64,000 nucleotides of DNA from contig WNNJ02001628.1 of assembly GCA_012934845.2 (NCBI GenBank), positions 62,001-126,000 of the forward strand, written 5' to 3'. The notes under the pieces were generated by a model. That model did no database searches and had not been told where the DNA came from. It saw nothing but the letters and a program-made list of their open reading frames with translations. This DNA comes from Pomphorhynchus laevis (taxonomy: Eukaryota; Acanthocephala; Palaeacanthocephala; Echinorhynchida; Pomphorhynchidae). Position 1 is the stretch's first letter. The number at the start of each line of letters is the position of its first letter. A program made the position numbers and the translations under genes. Positions 10,561 through 22,109 of this stretch are shown here, piece by piece.

Positions 10561-11480
10561 ACATTAAATAATGAAATTTTAAGAATTGCAACAATATGTA
10601 ATGATATTGGCTTTAAAATCATTTAAATAATTTAATAGATGCATCTTTTTAAACTAGGTTACTATAAAAATAACATCAAGCAGAAAATAGTAAAATATAT
10701 AAATCAACACAATAATTTAAAGAATAAATTTAAACTCTTAAGTGGCAAATTGTTATGGATGGATAATGAATAATATACTTTGTATTATAATAAGATACTA
10801 GATAGTTTTAGAGGATATACATTATTAGCATGTATTTGGCTCCGCTGCTATGTTGGGTAGAGGAGTTAGGGGACGAAACCTGATAGCATATATACATATA
10901 CATCTAATATATGATCAGGATATGAAGAACAATTAAAACTACTTTTAATTTATATCGTAAAGATGACATATTTAAATTTACATAGAATTTTTTACCCAAT
11001 AAGTGAACAAATTTATCCAGGTAGCCTCATTCTTAATAAATTAAATCAGCTAACTGAGTCTACGTATTTAATATAATTATAAAATAAACAAAACATAATA
11101 ATGCTAAATCAAAATTTAATAATTAAATAATAAAATTAATAATTGTTTTTAGATTTTCTATAATTTAAATCAAGTTAAAAATAAAAATAAAAAATAAAAT
11201 TTAAAATAAACGTCATTTTTATGAATTGACTAATAAATAACAGACGTTGTATCATAATAAGAATTAGAGGTCATTCAATAAGGACCTCATCCAATAAGGT
11301 ATTGGAGGTCATCCAATTATTGACCTCCAATAAGAATTAGAGGTCAAACCAATATTAATGATAAAGAAGGTATATATTCAGATATAAACATTAAATTAAC
11401 ATCAATTTAAACTACTTTTAATTTATATCGTAAGGATGACATTGAAATTTTTAAATCAATCCAGCTAAGTGAGTCTACGT
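10561..11480. mobile_element. PLE-B remnants: right half of the interrupted copy plus a minus-strand tail
   Basis: 10561-10890 continues the copy cut at 5556 and includes the stop region (WMDNE), then a truncated 3' structured module (10795-10890). 10935-11035 is another coding scrap. 11036-11340 is a 3' tail on the minus strand, starting with the conserved terminus AATCAGCTAACTGAGTCTAC. 11345-11480 is a further scrap. Confidence 0.7.
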
Positions 11481-12200
11481 ATTTAACATAATTAAAACAT
11501 AAAAATAAATATCTTTTAGAAAGAAATTTTTTATTATGAAAAAAGAAAAAATGTTAACTTTATACAATTGTTACTCTCTTAGCGAGGATACTCTGGTAAT
11601 TTTACCACGGCACGATCATGCACAACGTAACACTATTGAAGCTTTTCTGGTCATTAAAATCCAAAATCTACGCGGATGTCGGTTATGCATATTGACGATT
11701 GTTCTATTTTCAGACTCAATTTTAGCAATTCTTTTGAAATTTATATGCGCGCCGTTACCCAATGATCCATTAAATGATCAAACGAAAATGTAAAAGTTTG
11801 CGTCATTTTTATTTAGTTTTCATTCATTTTTATTTATTTTATTTATTATTTATTTATTTATTTTAACTATTTTTTTCTATTTTTTTACCCTGGGCTATTT
11901 TTGGCACAGGGCTATTTAGCAGGGCCAATTTTTTGGCCCTGCTAAAAATTCGCTATTGGTATCATTAAAATCTCACAGGCATACGTACGTAGAATTCAGG
12001 AGGAATTTAAAGACTCACCAATGCTGCAATCATTTAGTATTTTTAAAATATAGTTAGATATATTGCCTTGCAAACTTTCCCTTGCATCATTGATGTGAAG
12101 TAATTCCAGTGCAATTCGACGAAAATAATTAACCTTGTTTCAAGCATACTGGTATTGTAAAAATCCACTTCATTGTTGTTGAAATATTATTGCTATTATA
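11481..12200. other. Intergenic DNA with a perfect hairpin
   Basis: No gene recognised; an 85-codon frame at 11536-11793 has no domain. TTTAGCAGGGCCAA (11916-11929) and its exact complement (11934-11947) form a 14-bp stem with a 4-nt loop. Confidence 0.6.
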
Positions 12201-14453
12201 ATAAATAAATAAATAAATAAAGACTTTCTTAACTACACAATAAAAAGAAAAAGAAACATGCAATAAACCAGATTAGACACAACAATAGAAAGTCAGTAGC
12301 TCTTCAGTCTTCTAACTCTTTTCTTCTTCTATGGCCTCAGGTCCAGGGGGATCTGAGCCCCCCAACCGATCCAACACGCCGCCTTCCGACTGAACCACCC
12401 GGGGTCTTTCACCCCCCGAAGAATCCAATCGGCGCGGACTATGCTGGGTAAACGAGAGACGAGGAGCTCAAGAAACCTTAGCCTTTGCTCTGGGGGACGT
12501 CCTCTTGAAAAGAAGACAAGTCCCGAGATAGCCCAGGTACCCCAAAGGCGCACCTGGGTTTTCCCTTTCAATAACAGATGCTGAGCCCGTTTCAGGGCCC
12601 ACCTAGCTTTCTTCAGGATACGTTTGAGTCTATCCAGGTCAGCTTTCGCCGACCAGTTCACCGTAACAGTGAACCCCAGGTATTTTACTCGACTTGTGAA
12701 GGTGGGAAGTGGTTCAGAGGCAAATATGGAGGAGAGCGCAGAGAGTGCTAATCTCTTAAGTTTTTTCTTTGTAGCAGGTGTGCCATGAAAGACAACCACC
12801 TGCGATTTAGCTGAGTTTAAAATAAGATTGGATATGGGTAACTGATCTTTTAATCTTAAAAAGAAACGGCTGATGTCAGAGACTACGTCTTTACACCTGT
12901 GCCCAGTGAACAGTGCTGTGGTGTCATCAGCGTACACCACAAGACGTTGTTCGCGTTTAAATATTTTGAATAGTTTAATAGAGGCAGCAAGATATAAGAT
13001 AGGAGAAAGTGGGGATCCTTGAGGTACACCCGTAATAGGGTAGAACTGACGCGCATCAGGGTCGTCTTCATAGTAAAATCGCTTGGTAAACAACAGGATC
13101 TCCACTCTGTTCAAAATTCTCGCAGGCAACCCGAGGGACCTGAGAGAAGAGATCACAAAAGGAATGGAGATGCGGTCAAATGCAGCAGAAAAGTCAAGGA
13201 AAACAGCCACAACTAGACGATGGCTATTATCCCGACAAAACTGCGCCACCTCACCAACTGCTGAATGGACCGAGCGACCTTTGACGAACCCATAAAAACC
13301 TGGAGGGATCAAATTACGCCTACTTAAATGGTCGCGGATTTTACGCGCAAGCGCTTTTTCGTAAATCGACACGAGGGCATTTTGAATCGAAATGGGTCGC
13401 AGATCTTTAGGGCATGAGCAGGATTTTTTCTTAGGAATAAAAACACGCTTACTAATATTGATGCCTGCTACATCGGATGGGGAGGCTTAAAGCATTGTGA
13501 CGGCCACCTCCCTTCTCTGATCAGCTGTCAAAAGCTGACAGACCCGAGAGGAAAGTGGAACGACGGATTTGGAGATGCCCGGGAGTGGACCCCAGGAGTT
13601 AAGGATATCCGTAACAGATAGATCCCTACTCCTGAAGTTACACCAAGGCGGGATTGGTTGAGGTGATAGAGTGGCTCCATAGTTGTGTAGGGCCAGTGAC
13701 TCCTCTAAAACTTTATCAAGGCCTACATTCCCTATCCAACGCAATGCTCTATCCTTCCAGCAAACAAACTTCTCCTTGAAAATCTTCCAAAAGGAAGACT
13801 GAGAAGGATTAAGGCGAGCGATACTCGTCCTATCCCTACTCAGCTGGAACCTGTATCTAGTGCTCCAGTATTCATTCGAGAGAGCCTGTTTGGCGGAAGC
13901 AGAGAGATTAGGGAGGTTCAGTAATTTTGCTAGGACCTTGAGTTTTGTCGGAGTGGGATTGTATATACGACCTTTATAGGTAGTCGATAGAATCGCGGTA
14001 GCTTGCGAAAAGAGGTAGGTATTAAATTTGGTCAAACTCTCATTTCCTATTAAGGGAAAGAGTTGGATAGCCGCTTGAAAGAGGGCCACTCTGATCGGAT
14101 CAAAGTGAAACCTCCTTCGAAGCAACATATCTTCCTCAATCCTCCAACGAATTAGGTCATGAGAGGTGGACAATTGCTGGCGCGACTGCTCCGTGCAGAA
14201 GGGTTTTAACAACCACCTCGAGTGAAGCAGTAAAATGTCGAGGATAGAATTTGTTGATGTGCAATGAAAGGTAGGTGACGGGGTTTGTGAATAAGATAAC
14301 CGTTCCTAGCTCTGCGAAGTGCTGCATTGATCCAACGACCAGTTCTGTCGTTGAAATCTCCAAGTAACATGTCATAACCGCTGTCAATAATGCTATCCAG
14401 AAGGTCACGGTTCTTGTGAATTTCCCCTGGACGGATGTAGACATTGGCTAGAC
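12201..14453 (-). mobile_element. LINE-J copy 1 (I/Jockey-like), 5'-truncated, minus strand
   Basis: Sense-strand end lies at 12201-12222 in a (TTTA)n tail. The 5' end is cut inside the endonuclease domain at 14453. It holds the end of the endonuclease, RT and C-terminal domain. It is nearly identical to copy 2 on the plus strand; the two face away from each other and could pair over ~2.1 kb. Confidence 0.85.
12329..13372 (-). pseudogene. LINE-J copy 1 reverse transcriptase and C-terminal part
   Basis: 347 codons. Seen: GFVKGRS, motif A VFLDFSAAFDRI, motif B GVPQGSPLSPILY, motif C VVYADDTTALF (intact), NSAKSQVV, the VKYLGFTV block and a C-terminal extension ending IPLDLRP. Upstream minus-strand frames (13487-14212, 14206-14453) carry the linker and endonuclease end in other frames, so the element is broken at least twice. 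Target-primed non-LTR retroelement. Confidence 0.85.
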
Positions 14454-14697
14454 TCCTATTATAATAATTGAATGAACAATTGCATACACGTGCGAGCAAA
14501 AAAAATATGTGTAGTGTACAAGTAATTTCGGAGCTATCAAACGATGGCTTCAAAAATCATACAAAAATCAACGATAATCCTACAAAAAAAGACAAATTAA
14601 AGGTAAATCTAACTACAGATCCAAGTAACAAGGTTAGTAATTTTTCTATGGTATCAGGTGATGGGGAGGTGCTTCCCCCATTCCTAAATTAAAGAAT

Positions 14698-15731
14698 TTG
14701 CTGATAATTAAAGTTAAGAAACCGATTGAAAAACACGATCTCTACAACAAATTTTTGAGATCCTTCACCAAACAGTTTCAGAACAGGGTTCTGTTTAACT
14801 CTGTTAGGTTACACCCTGCGGAGGTGAAGATCTCTTTTGTCTCGAATGACCTTGCCGCAAACTACATGGAGTACTTCTCCGCCAATTTAGCTGAATATGG
14901 TGAAATTTCATCGAAGCCTATCCTAGCATCACTAAAAGTTTCAAATATTCCCTGTTCAATGGAAGAAATAGATACACGTTCTTTTATGGCTAAATTCAAG
15001 GTCACCAATCTGAGGTCAATCCGGGGTAGGGACGGGAACCCTATCCCGGTTGGCTTTTGCAATGCTCCCGTAAATATTGCTGAATCCTTGTCTAATTCTG
15101 CGTCGAATCCCTTTATGGGTTTCAATATTAAATTCACGATCACAGAGAGGGATGATCTGACCTATCCCCACTGCAGCCGGTGTCACAAATGGGGACACTG
15201 GGCCTCCAGCTGCAGTGGGACCCCTTTGTGTGGGGTCTGTAGCTTTACCAGCTGTCCTTCTCTTACAACTACCGATCGCTGCGAGGCCCCCTTTCCTGCT
15301 CGAATTGCGGGGGGGGGTGCCATCCTGCTTGGAGCAGGAAATGCTCTCTATTCAAAGAATATAGACAATTATTCTTGCTAAAACCGCCCAATCCGGCCAA
15401 GTCCTTCGCGGTCGCTGCAGCTCCACGTATGGATGACGCTGACATTCTACGGATTATCGACTTAAAGACTTCGAATGCTCTTCGGCAGATGGAGGAGTTA
15501 GTACGCTCTATCCTAACTGTTATCGGGACTAATCCTGTGCTTCCTGTTTCCTCGGTTCCTGAGTCGAAAAAGAGAGCGGCTTCAGCCCATGCCGTCCCCC
15601 CGCTCAAGATCGGGAAGCTAATCCAACAGAAGACTAATAGGGGAAATGAAGATACTGCCCAGGGGCAAGTACCTTCCTTGGAGGGGGCTAGTGGTGGCAA
15701 GGGCAACCTTCCTGCACCTAGCTTTGTCTAG
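14698..15731 (+). pseudogene. LINE-J ORF1: gag-like RNA-binding protein
   Basis: Frame from 14698 (upstream codons at 14468-14692 may belong to it). A gag-like domain is followed by a zinc knuckle, CSRCHKWGHWASSC (~15172-15213), and a second cysteine cluster (CGVCSFTSC). The frame shifts at a run of G near 15309; downstream, in the other frame, come KPPNPAKSF and a coiled-coil-like segment to 15731. It would package element RNA. Confidence 0.75.
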
Positions 15732-15764
15732 GTAGGCAATCCCCCATCCAACTAATCCATCACA

Positions 15765-18242
15765 ATGCAGAGTACTCGTGAGCCTTTTTCACTGAATATC
15801 CTTCAGTGGAACTCGGGAGGTGCTTCCGCCCTTAGACTTCTATCTGGTAGAGATGCAGATGTTATAGTCCTTCAGCAGACGCGGTCTATCCAACTCCCCC
15901 AGGACATTACTCGATTTATCCCAAAGCATATTTGTTCCCACTATACTCATTACATTACCCCACCTCACTCATCTTCATCTCAAGGACTCTTGACCTTAGT
16001 TAAGTGCTCCTTAAGGTCCTCCCTCCTATTAAACTACTCATGTCCAGCCCTTTCTTGTTTAGTAGTTTCACTCAGTAAGAACGGTAAACGCATAAGTCTA
16101 GCCAATGTCTACATCCGTCCAGGAGAAATTCACAAGAACCGTGACCTCCTGGATAGTATTATTGACAGCGGTTATGACATGTTACTTGGAGATTTCAACG
16201 ACAGAACTGGTCGTTGGATCAATGCAGCACTTCGCAGAGCTAGGAAACGGTTATCTTATTCACAAACTCCCGTCACCTACCTTTCATTGTACATCAACAA
16301 ATTCTATCCTCGACATTTTACTGCTTCACTCGAGGTGGTTGTTAAAACCCTTCTGCACGGAGCAGTCGCGCCAGCAATTGTCCACCTCTCATGACCTAAT
16401 TCGTTGGAGGATTGAGGAAGATATGTTGCTTCGAAGGAGGTTTCACTTTGATCCGATCAGAGTGGCCCTCTTTCAAGCGGCTATCCAACTCTTTCCCTTA
16501 ATAGGAAATGAGAGTTTGACCAAATTTAATACCTACCTCTTTTCGCAAGCTACCGCGATTCTATCGACTACCTATAAAGGTCGTATATACAATCCCACTC
16601 CGACAAAACTCAAGGTCCTAGCAATATTACTGAACCTCCCTCATCTCTCTGCTTTCGCCAAACAGGCCCTCTCGAATGAATACTAGAGCACTAGATACAG
16701 GTTCCAGCTGAGTAGGGATAGGACGAGTATCGCTCGCCTTAATCCTTCTCAGTCTTCCTTTTGGAAGATTTTCAAGGAGAAGTTTGTTTGCTGGAAGGAT
16801 AGAGCATTGCGTTGGATAGGGAATGTAGGCCTTGATAAAGTTTTGGAGGAGTCACTGGCCCTACACAACTATGGAGCCACTCTATCACCTCAACCAATCC
16901 CGCCTTGGTGTAACTTCAGGAGTAGGGATCTATCTGTTACGGATATCCTTAACTCCTAGGGTCCACTCCCGGGCATCTCCAAATCCGTCGTTCCACTTTC
17001 CTCTCGGGTCTGTCAGCTTTTGACAGCTGATCAGAGAAGAGAGGTGGCCGTCACAATGCTTTTAGCCTCCCCATCCGATGTAGCAGGCATCAATATTAGT
17101 AAGCGTGTTTTTATTCCTAAGAAAAAATCCTGCTCATGCCCTAAAGATCTGCGACCCATTTCGATTCAAAATGCCCTCGTGTCGATTTACGAAAAAGCGC
17201 TTGCGCGTAAAATCCGCGACCATTTAAGTAGGCGTAATTTGATCCCTCCAGGTTTTCATGGGTTCGTCAAAGGTCGCTCGGTCCATTCAGCAGTTGGTGA
17301 GGTGGAGCAGTTTTGTCGGGATAATAGCCATCGTCTAGTTGTGGATGTTTTCCTTGACTTTTCTGCTGCATTTGACCGCATCTCTATTCCTTTTGTGATC
17401 TCTTCTCTCAGATCACTCGGGTTGCCTGCGAGAATTGTGAACAGAGTGGAGATCCTGTTGTTTACCAAGCGATTTTACTATGAAGACGACCCTGATGCGC
17501 GTCAGTTCTACCCTATTACGGGTGTACCTCAAGGATCCCCACTTTCTCCTATCTTATATCTTGCTGCCTCTATTAAACTATTCAAAATATTTAAACGCGA
17601 ACAACGTCTTGTGGTTACGCTGATGACATCACAGCACTGTTCACTGGACACAGGTGTAAAGACGTAGTCTCTGACATCAGCCGTTTCTTTTTAAGATTAA
17701 AAGATCAGTTACCCATATCCAATCTTATTTTAAACTCAGCTAAATCGCAGGTGGTCGTCTTTCATGGCACACCTGCTACAAAGCAAAAACTTAAGAGATT
17801 AGCACTCTCTGCGCTCTCATCAATATTTGCCTCTGAACCACTTCCCACCTTCACAAGTCGAGTAAAATACCTGGGGTTCACCGTTACGGTGAACTGGTCG
17901 GCGAAAGCTGACCTGGATAGACTCAAACGTATCCTGAAGAAAGCTAGGTGGGCCCTGAAACGGGCTCAGCATCTGTCATTGAAAGGGAAAGCCCAGGTGC
18001 GCCTTTGGGGCACTTGGGCTATCTCGGGATTGGTCTTCTTTTTAAGAGGACGTCCCCCAGAGCAAAGGCTAAGGTTTCTTAAGCTCCTCGTCTCTCGTTT
18101 ACCAAGCATAGTCCGCGCCGATTGGATTCTTCGGGGGGGGGTGAAAGACCCCGGGTGGTTCAATCGGAAGGCGGCGTGCTGGATCGATTGGGGGACTCAG
18201 ATCCCCCTGGACCTGAGGCCAATAAAGAGAAAGGTAAGATGA
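15765..18242 (+). pseudogene. LINE-J ORF2: AP-type endonuclease and reverse transcriptase
   Basis: ATG at 15765. Endonuclease: ILQWNSGG, ADVIVLQQTRS, ANVYIRPG, LLGDFNDR. Then linker, RT motif A VFLDFSAAFDRI (~17350), motif B GVPQGSPLSPILY (~17520) and the VKYLGFTV block (~17866). One base is lost in the YADD box (~17615) that copy 1 keeps, and there are a frame break near 16245 and stops near 16684 and 16957. The endonuclease nicks the target and the RT copies element RNA. Confidence 0.8.
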
Positions 18243-18376
18243 TAAACGAAAGAAAAATTTTGTCATTTTTTATCTGAGTTGGTTATGACCTACTTTTTTT
18301 TATTCTTACATGCTATATTTTGGTGTATTTAATAGTCTTTATTTATTTATTATTTATTTATTTATACACGAGCGAG

Positions 18377-18830
18377 TATCATCATTTGGTCGGCTTCATC
18401 AATTATCATCGTGTGAATTCCTTAATCCAAGATGCAGCACTGTACAGTGCAATAGCGTAGGTGGACTTCATCAGCAGTGAGCCTACGCCTACCTTTCATG
18501 TTTCGGTCCTTTAATTATCTGCTGAAATTTTCCTCTGCTGCCTTTCTGTAAAAACAAACGATACAGTTTGTGAGAAAAACATTTCCACTTGTGCAAACTG
18601 TACGTTGTATCCGTCGATTGAAACTAAAAGACGGAAATAACACAAGAGTTGACGGAAACAACCGACAATCTGTCTTTTGAATTTTCTTTGACAGGAAACC
18701 GGAATCTGCCAGGTAAATATAATGAACAATTGCATACACGAGCGAGTATCATCATTTGGCCGGCTTCCTAAATTATCCTCGTATGAATTCTTTAATCCTA
18801 GATGCAGCACTATACCGGGTTAAGCTTCCC
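18377..18830. repeat. Host repeat, interrupted and uninterrupted copies
   Basis: The sequence after the LINE-J right target duplication (TATCATCATTTGG and ~75 bp more, to ~18452) recurs at ~18720-18815. In the second copy the left part AATGAACAATTGCATACACG runs straight into it. The second copy therefore shows the pre-insertion state of LINE-J copy 2. Confidence 0.75.
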
Positions 18831-19989
18831 GACGAAATTTGTGAAAAAGCTTTCAGGTTTATACTTTCCTGTTTGTGTTAATCAAAAAAGTTGTATTAAA
18901 ATTCTTTCGTATATAATAATTGTTATTATTCCGAGCACGAAATTGCTCTAGCAATTATGAATTGATGTAGCCAGGTCGATATCACAATGTTGCCAAGCAC
19001 CGGGATCCAAACTCAATGCACCGGTACATTCGGTTGTAGACATTGAAATGCAAATCGCACAATTACCTTTTCTCTTTTCATTTTTTTGTAAATCAAATTA
19101 ATATATTAACATTTGGTTGAAATTGATATGTTTGTTTAATATTTTGTAATGTACGATGAGCGGGCAAAACGGCCTTCTCGGTCAAAGCTCTGTATATAAT
19201 ATTTTTTTAATCAAGTTGAATTTATTATAACAGACAAAAATTTATAATTAAACTGGAGAAAATTCGTCAATCTTCGTAAACTTCTCCAAGTCTAGCGCGA
19301 AATCTGCTATGCATATCAACAAATTAATATTTCATGTTTTGGCAGGGTGGCCCTCGAGTCCAGAGTCTTGGAGCGAAGAAGGATTTTGCGATGATAGTAT
19401 TTGCGTAGAGGTGTCGATTTGACGGGTGCTGGTGAACTGATAATAATAATGTTGAGATTTATTAAGACCACTTTGCCTTTCAGTTTGGGTCAAACAAACA
19501 AGAACAAACAGATTTGCAAATAAATTGGAAAAATTGAATAGAAAATGCTGCAATAAACATTCAAAATAGTTGATTGTTGAATATCAAATCACCATAATCA
19601 AATTTAGGTTATGGACATGCTAACCGGTCAATACTACTGAGTGATAATTTCGATAAGTATACACATGTAAAGACGTGAAAAAGTGATTGGCAACATTTAG
19701 AACAGTAAAGACAAATACAAGTCAAAGATCTTTCATGAATCATTATGCGTTTCACACAAATTTCAGCGTGATATACATGTAATGATGCACGCCAAATAAG
19801 AGGTAACTTACTATAAAAGGGATTTCTCCAATTCGCTTGAGTATAAACGTGAGTTAACTCATACTCAGGGTCTAAAAGTGCGGTCTTACTTTCAAGATTT
19901 TGAATATTTGTAAGAAATTCATGGGTAAGAGGTAGGTTAAAAAGATCTCTTATATATCGAGCATGGCTTCGCCTTTGCTAGGAATCCTA
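18831..19989. other. Intergenic DNA, nothing recognised
   Basis: Moderately AT-rich. Small open frames have no recognisable domain, splice sites or repeats that I could support. Confidence 0.5.
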
Positions 19990-20380
19990 CGATAGTGCTA
20001 GAGCACTTCGGTGAAACCCCCGACTATTCTTTTAATGTATCGGGTCTGGCAGTTATCGATTTGTCTAAAGTTGGATGATTTCAGGTCTGACCAGAAGGAT
20101 GATAATCCGTAAAGTAAGCAAGGGAGTAACATTTTTTGAAAATAATGTATAGCACCTTTGAAAGATAAAGCTCCTAAATTAGCGACTCTTGAGGTAGCAC
20201 CTACTATCTTTGCGCATTTGTTTTGAATATGAGAAGTGAATGACCATCTTGACGTCATTAAGATTCCTAGATATGTAATTAGAACAAAATTCTAGTTGTA
20301 CATTGTTGGTAAAAAGTTGATCATACCGACATAGACGGCCGCCTCTACAAAATTTTATCACTTTTGTTTTACTTATATTA
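19990..20380 (-). pseudogene. LINE reverse transcriptase C-terminal remnant
   Basis: Two overlapping minus-strand frames give VIKFCRGGRLCRYDQLF, then a TSRWSFTSHIQNKCAK stretch, LPCLLYGLSSFW and QTRYIKRIVG. This is the post-RT thumb region typical of R1/Jockey/CR1 LINEs. It differs from the other LINEs here, and no RT core is left. Confidence 0.6.
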
Positions 20381-20512
20381 TTATATTAATAATAATAACA
20401 TTACTAATATTTGATAATTATTATATTAATTATATTAACAATATTATATTTCAAATGATTTTACTATTCCACGTGAATTTTTAGTAATCATATAAGCCCG
20501 ACCCGAAAGAAT

Positions 20513-20548
20513 GACGAATGCCGTTTCGTCATAATTATGACTCATCAG
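20513..20548 (-). ncRNA. Hammerhead ribozyme core (minus strand)
   Basis: On the minus strand: CUGAUGA (complement of 20542-20548), a perfect 5-bp helix II with AAUU loop (20528-20541), GAAA (20524-20527), a 3-bp helix III with 5-nt loop, and a GUC cleavage triplet ending at 20513. All invariant core residues are present. Weak point: the sequences that should form helix I do not pair well next to the core. Confidence 0.7.
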
Positions 20549-20726
20549 TGCCGGTTCCCTCCCACTGCTGGATGCAGAGAAGGACTAGCAGACGGCAATC
20601 AACGAATGAATCAAGTGCATGAGGTACTAGAAAATATCTAGTAACATCATCAAGAGTGCTGAATTAGCACTACAATAGCTTCATTGCTAGTCCTCCTCTG
20701 CATCTAGTAGTGGGAGGGAACTGGCA

Positions 20727-20762
20727 CTGATAAGTCACAGTTATGACGAAACGGCATTCGTC
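20727..20762 (+). ncRNA. Decayed hammerhead core in the opposite arm
   Basis: CUGAUAA (20727-20733) replaces CUGAUGA; helix II GUCA/UGAC keeps four pairs; GAAA at 20748-20751; CGGCAUUCGUC at 20752-20762. The one core change would be expected to abolish cleavage. Confidence 0.6.
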
Positions 20763-21165
20763 ATTCTTTCGCGTCGGGCTTACATGATTAATAATTATTA
20801 TATTTCTAATAGGCAGGTAATACGTTCAGTACATTTTTGATTGAATCGTCCTCTTTTTCTGACAGGAGTTTTCAAACCAGAAAAAATCCTCAATTGCATT
20901 TATTTCGTGCGAATACGATTGCAAAGATGTCAGTATACTTCTCCAATTCCTCAATAAAATGTAAAGTGGCAAGGATATTATGACAAACTTGAATATTAGA
21001 AATCAAATCAGCTAACTGAGTCTACGTATTTAAAATAAACAAAACATAATAATTTTTTTATTTTCAAAATATAAATACATACGATTAAAAAAAATAGTAA
21101 CCAATGTACAACGTCATCAAATAAATTCACTCAATGTCTTTCCTCCTATTGTGGGCAGCGTCGTG

Positions 21166-22035
21166 TCACTCGGCGGCCGAATTCGCGAAGGTTGACTGAA
21201 GCTGGTCCGTCACAGTCGCTGTCCATCTTTCGCAGGCCATTGTAGTGCTCGTTGCGGTGATATGAAGTGTGAAGCTCCGTCGCCTCAACTTCGATTTGCC
21301 GATTCGCTTAAGGCTGTTTTCGCTAGCGCTCTTGTCGTTCAACAAAGAAGCTAGGCACTCTGTTATGTGAAGGGCATATAAAGGATCTTGGCTGCAATCT
21401 TCGCTTATCGTGCTGCTGTTAATAATCCACGGCATAATTCCTTCCTGTTGAATGACAATGTAAACGCGTTTGAGGCGAGCAAAGGCCACCAGTGGCTCAT
21501 TTCCGGCAAACACACGCGGTTTGCGAAACTGCGCGATCGATTTGTCAAAGTTTTCGAAGAAATGTCCAAACACCGTATTGTTGGCCTCCAGGTAGTCGCA
21601 AACATTCGCACGATACTCTGAATGATTATCGAAATTACCCGTCATCTGGTCAGAGAGAGCGTGAAATAGGCAGTTACCATCGCTGGGGACCTCGCGGATC
21701 ACAATCCCGTAATCATTGAGCTGGTTATGAAATGCAGCAGAAATCCCGTCAGCTGCTGTGCAGCGCGGCTTCCGCATGTCCGTTCTAGAGTTATCATGAG
21801 AGTCGTATTGTTCGAATAAGTTTTTTTCTGCATCAGACTTATACAGAGAAGTTTCCTCTCTCGTCGTTTTCGCACATTTGTTAATAATTGATTCACTGTC
21901 AGATGCATGTTCTTGTGACATTTCACAATCGTGGACATCAGATTGCGCCTCTGCACACACCTTTCTGACATTTTCCGTCTCGAGTGCAGCCCCAGACTCC
22001 TCACCAGCCAGATCAAGTGCCTGGAAGGGGATCAT
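21166..22035 (-). CDS. OTU-domain cysteine protease frame
   Basis: 289 codons. An acidic/Ser-rich N-terminal ~110 residues is followed by an OTU core: VPSDGNCLFHALSDQ (Asp-Gly-Asn-Cys, catalytic Cys), HSEYRANVCDYL, VYIVIQ. A possible catalytic-His strand is YALHITEC, but it is not the usual form. Likely a deubiquitinase-like fold. It sits within the same inserted block and strand as the restriction-like endonuclease remnant, ~75 bp downstream of it, so it may be element-borne rather than a host gene. The ATG is weak: an AG at the PFQ|ALD point could be a splice acceptor. Confidence 0.7.
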   Translation of the reverse strand: MIPFQALDLAGEESGAALETENVRKVCAEAQSDVHDCEMSQEHASDSESIINKCAKTTREETSLYKSDAEKNLFEQYDSHDNSRTDMRKPRCTAADGISAAFHNQLNDYGIVIREVPSDGNCLFHALSDQMTGNFDNHSEYRANVCDYLEANNTVFGHFFENFDKSIAQFRKPRVFAGNEPLVAFARLKRVYIVIQQEGIMPWIINSSTISEDCSQDPLYALHITECLASLLNDKSASENSLKRIGKSKLRRRSFTLHITATSTTMACERWTATVTDQLQSTFANSAAE

Positions 22036-22109
22036 TCTTCATATGGGATTGTTCATTCTTCATATGGGGTTAGCAATCTCGTAATACGGTCGGTTTAACA
22101 AATCAATTC

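Larger units (their letters stand above)
14497..18363 (+). mobile_element. LINE-J copy 2 (I/Jockey-like), near full-length, plus strand
   Basis: Flanked by a 13-bp target duplication with one mismatch (ATACACGTGCGAG at 14484-14496; ATACACGAGCGAG at 18364-18376). Holds ORF1 with a CCHC knuckle, ORF2 with endonuclease and RT, a short 3' UTR, and a (TTTA)n tail at ~18330-18363. Several frame breaks make it inactive. Confidence 0.85.
20485..20790. repeat. Foldback element with ~100-bp inverted arms carrying hammerhead cores
   Basis: Left arm ~20485-20589 and right arm ~20685-20790 are inverted copies (~90% alike) around a ~95-bp unique spacer. Arms begin near AAGCCCGAC and contain the TGGGAGGGAAC block and a hammerhead-type core. 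Much more GC-rich than its surroundings. No protein. Looks like a small non-autonomous element related to PLE termini or retrozymes. Confidence 0.8.

Noticed and set aside
18511-18810. 99-codon minus-strand frame
   Set aside because: Overlaps a dispersed host repeat and shows no domain or codon signal.
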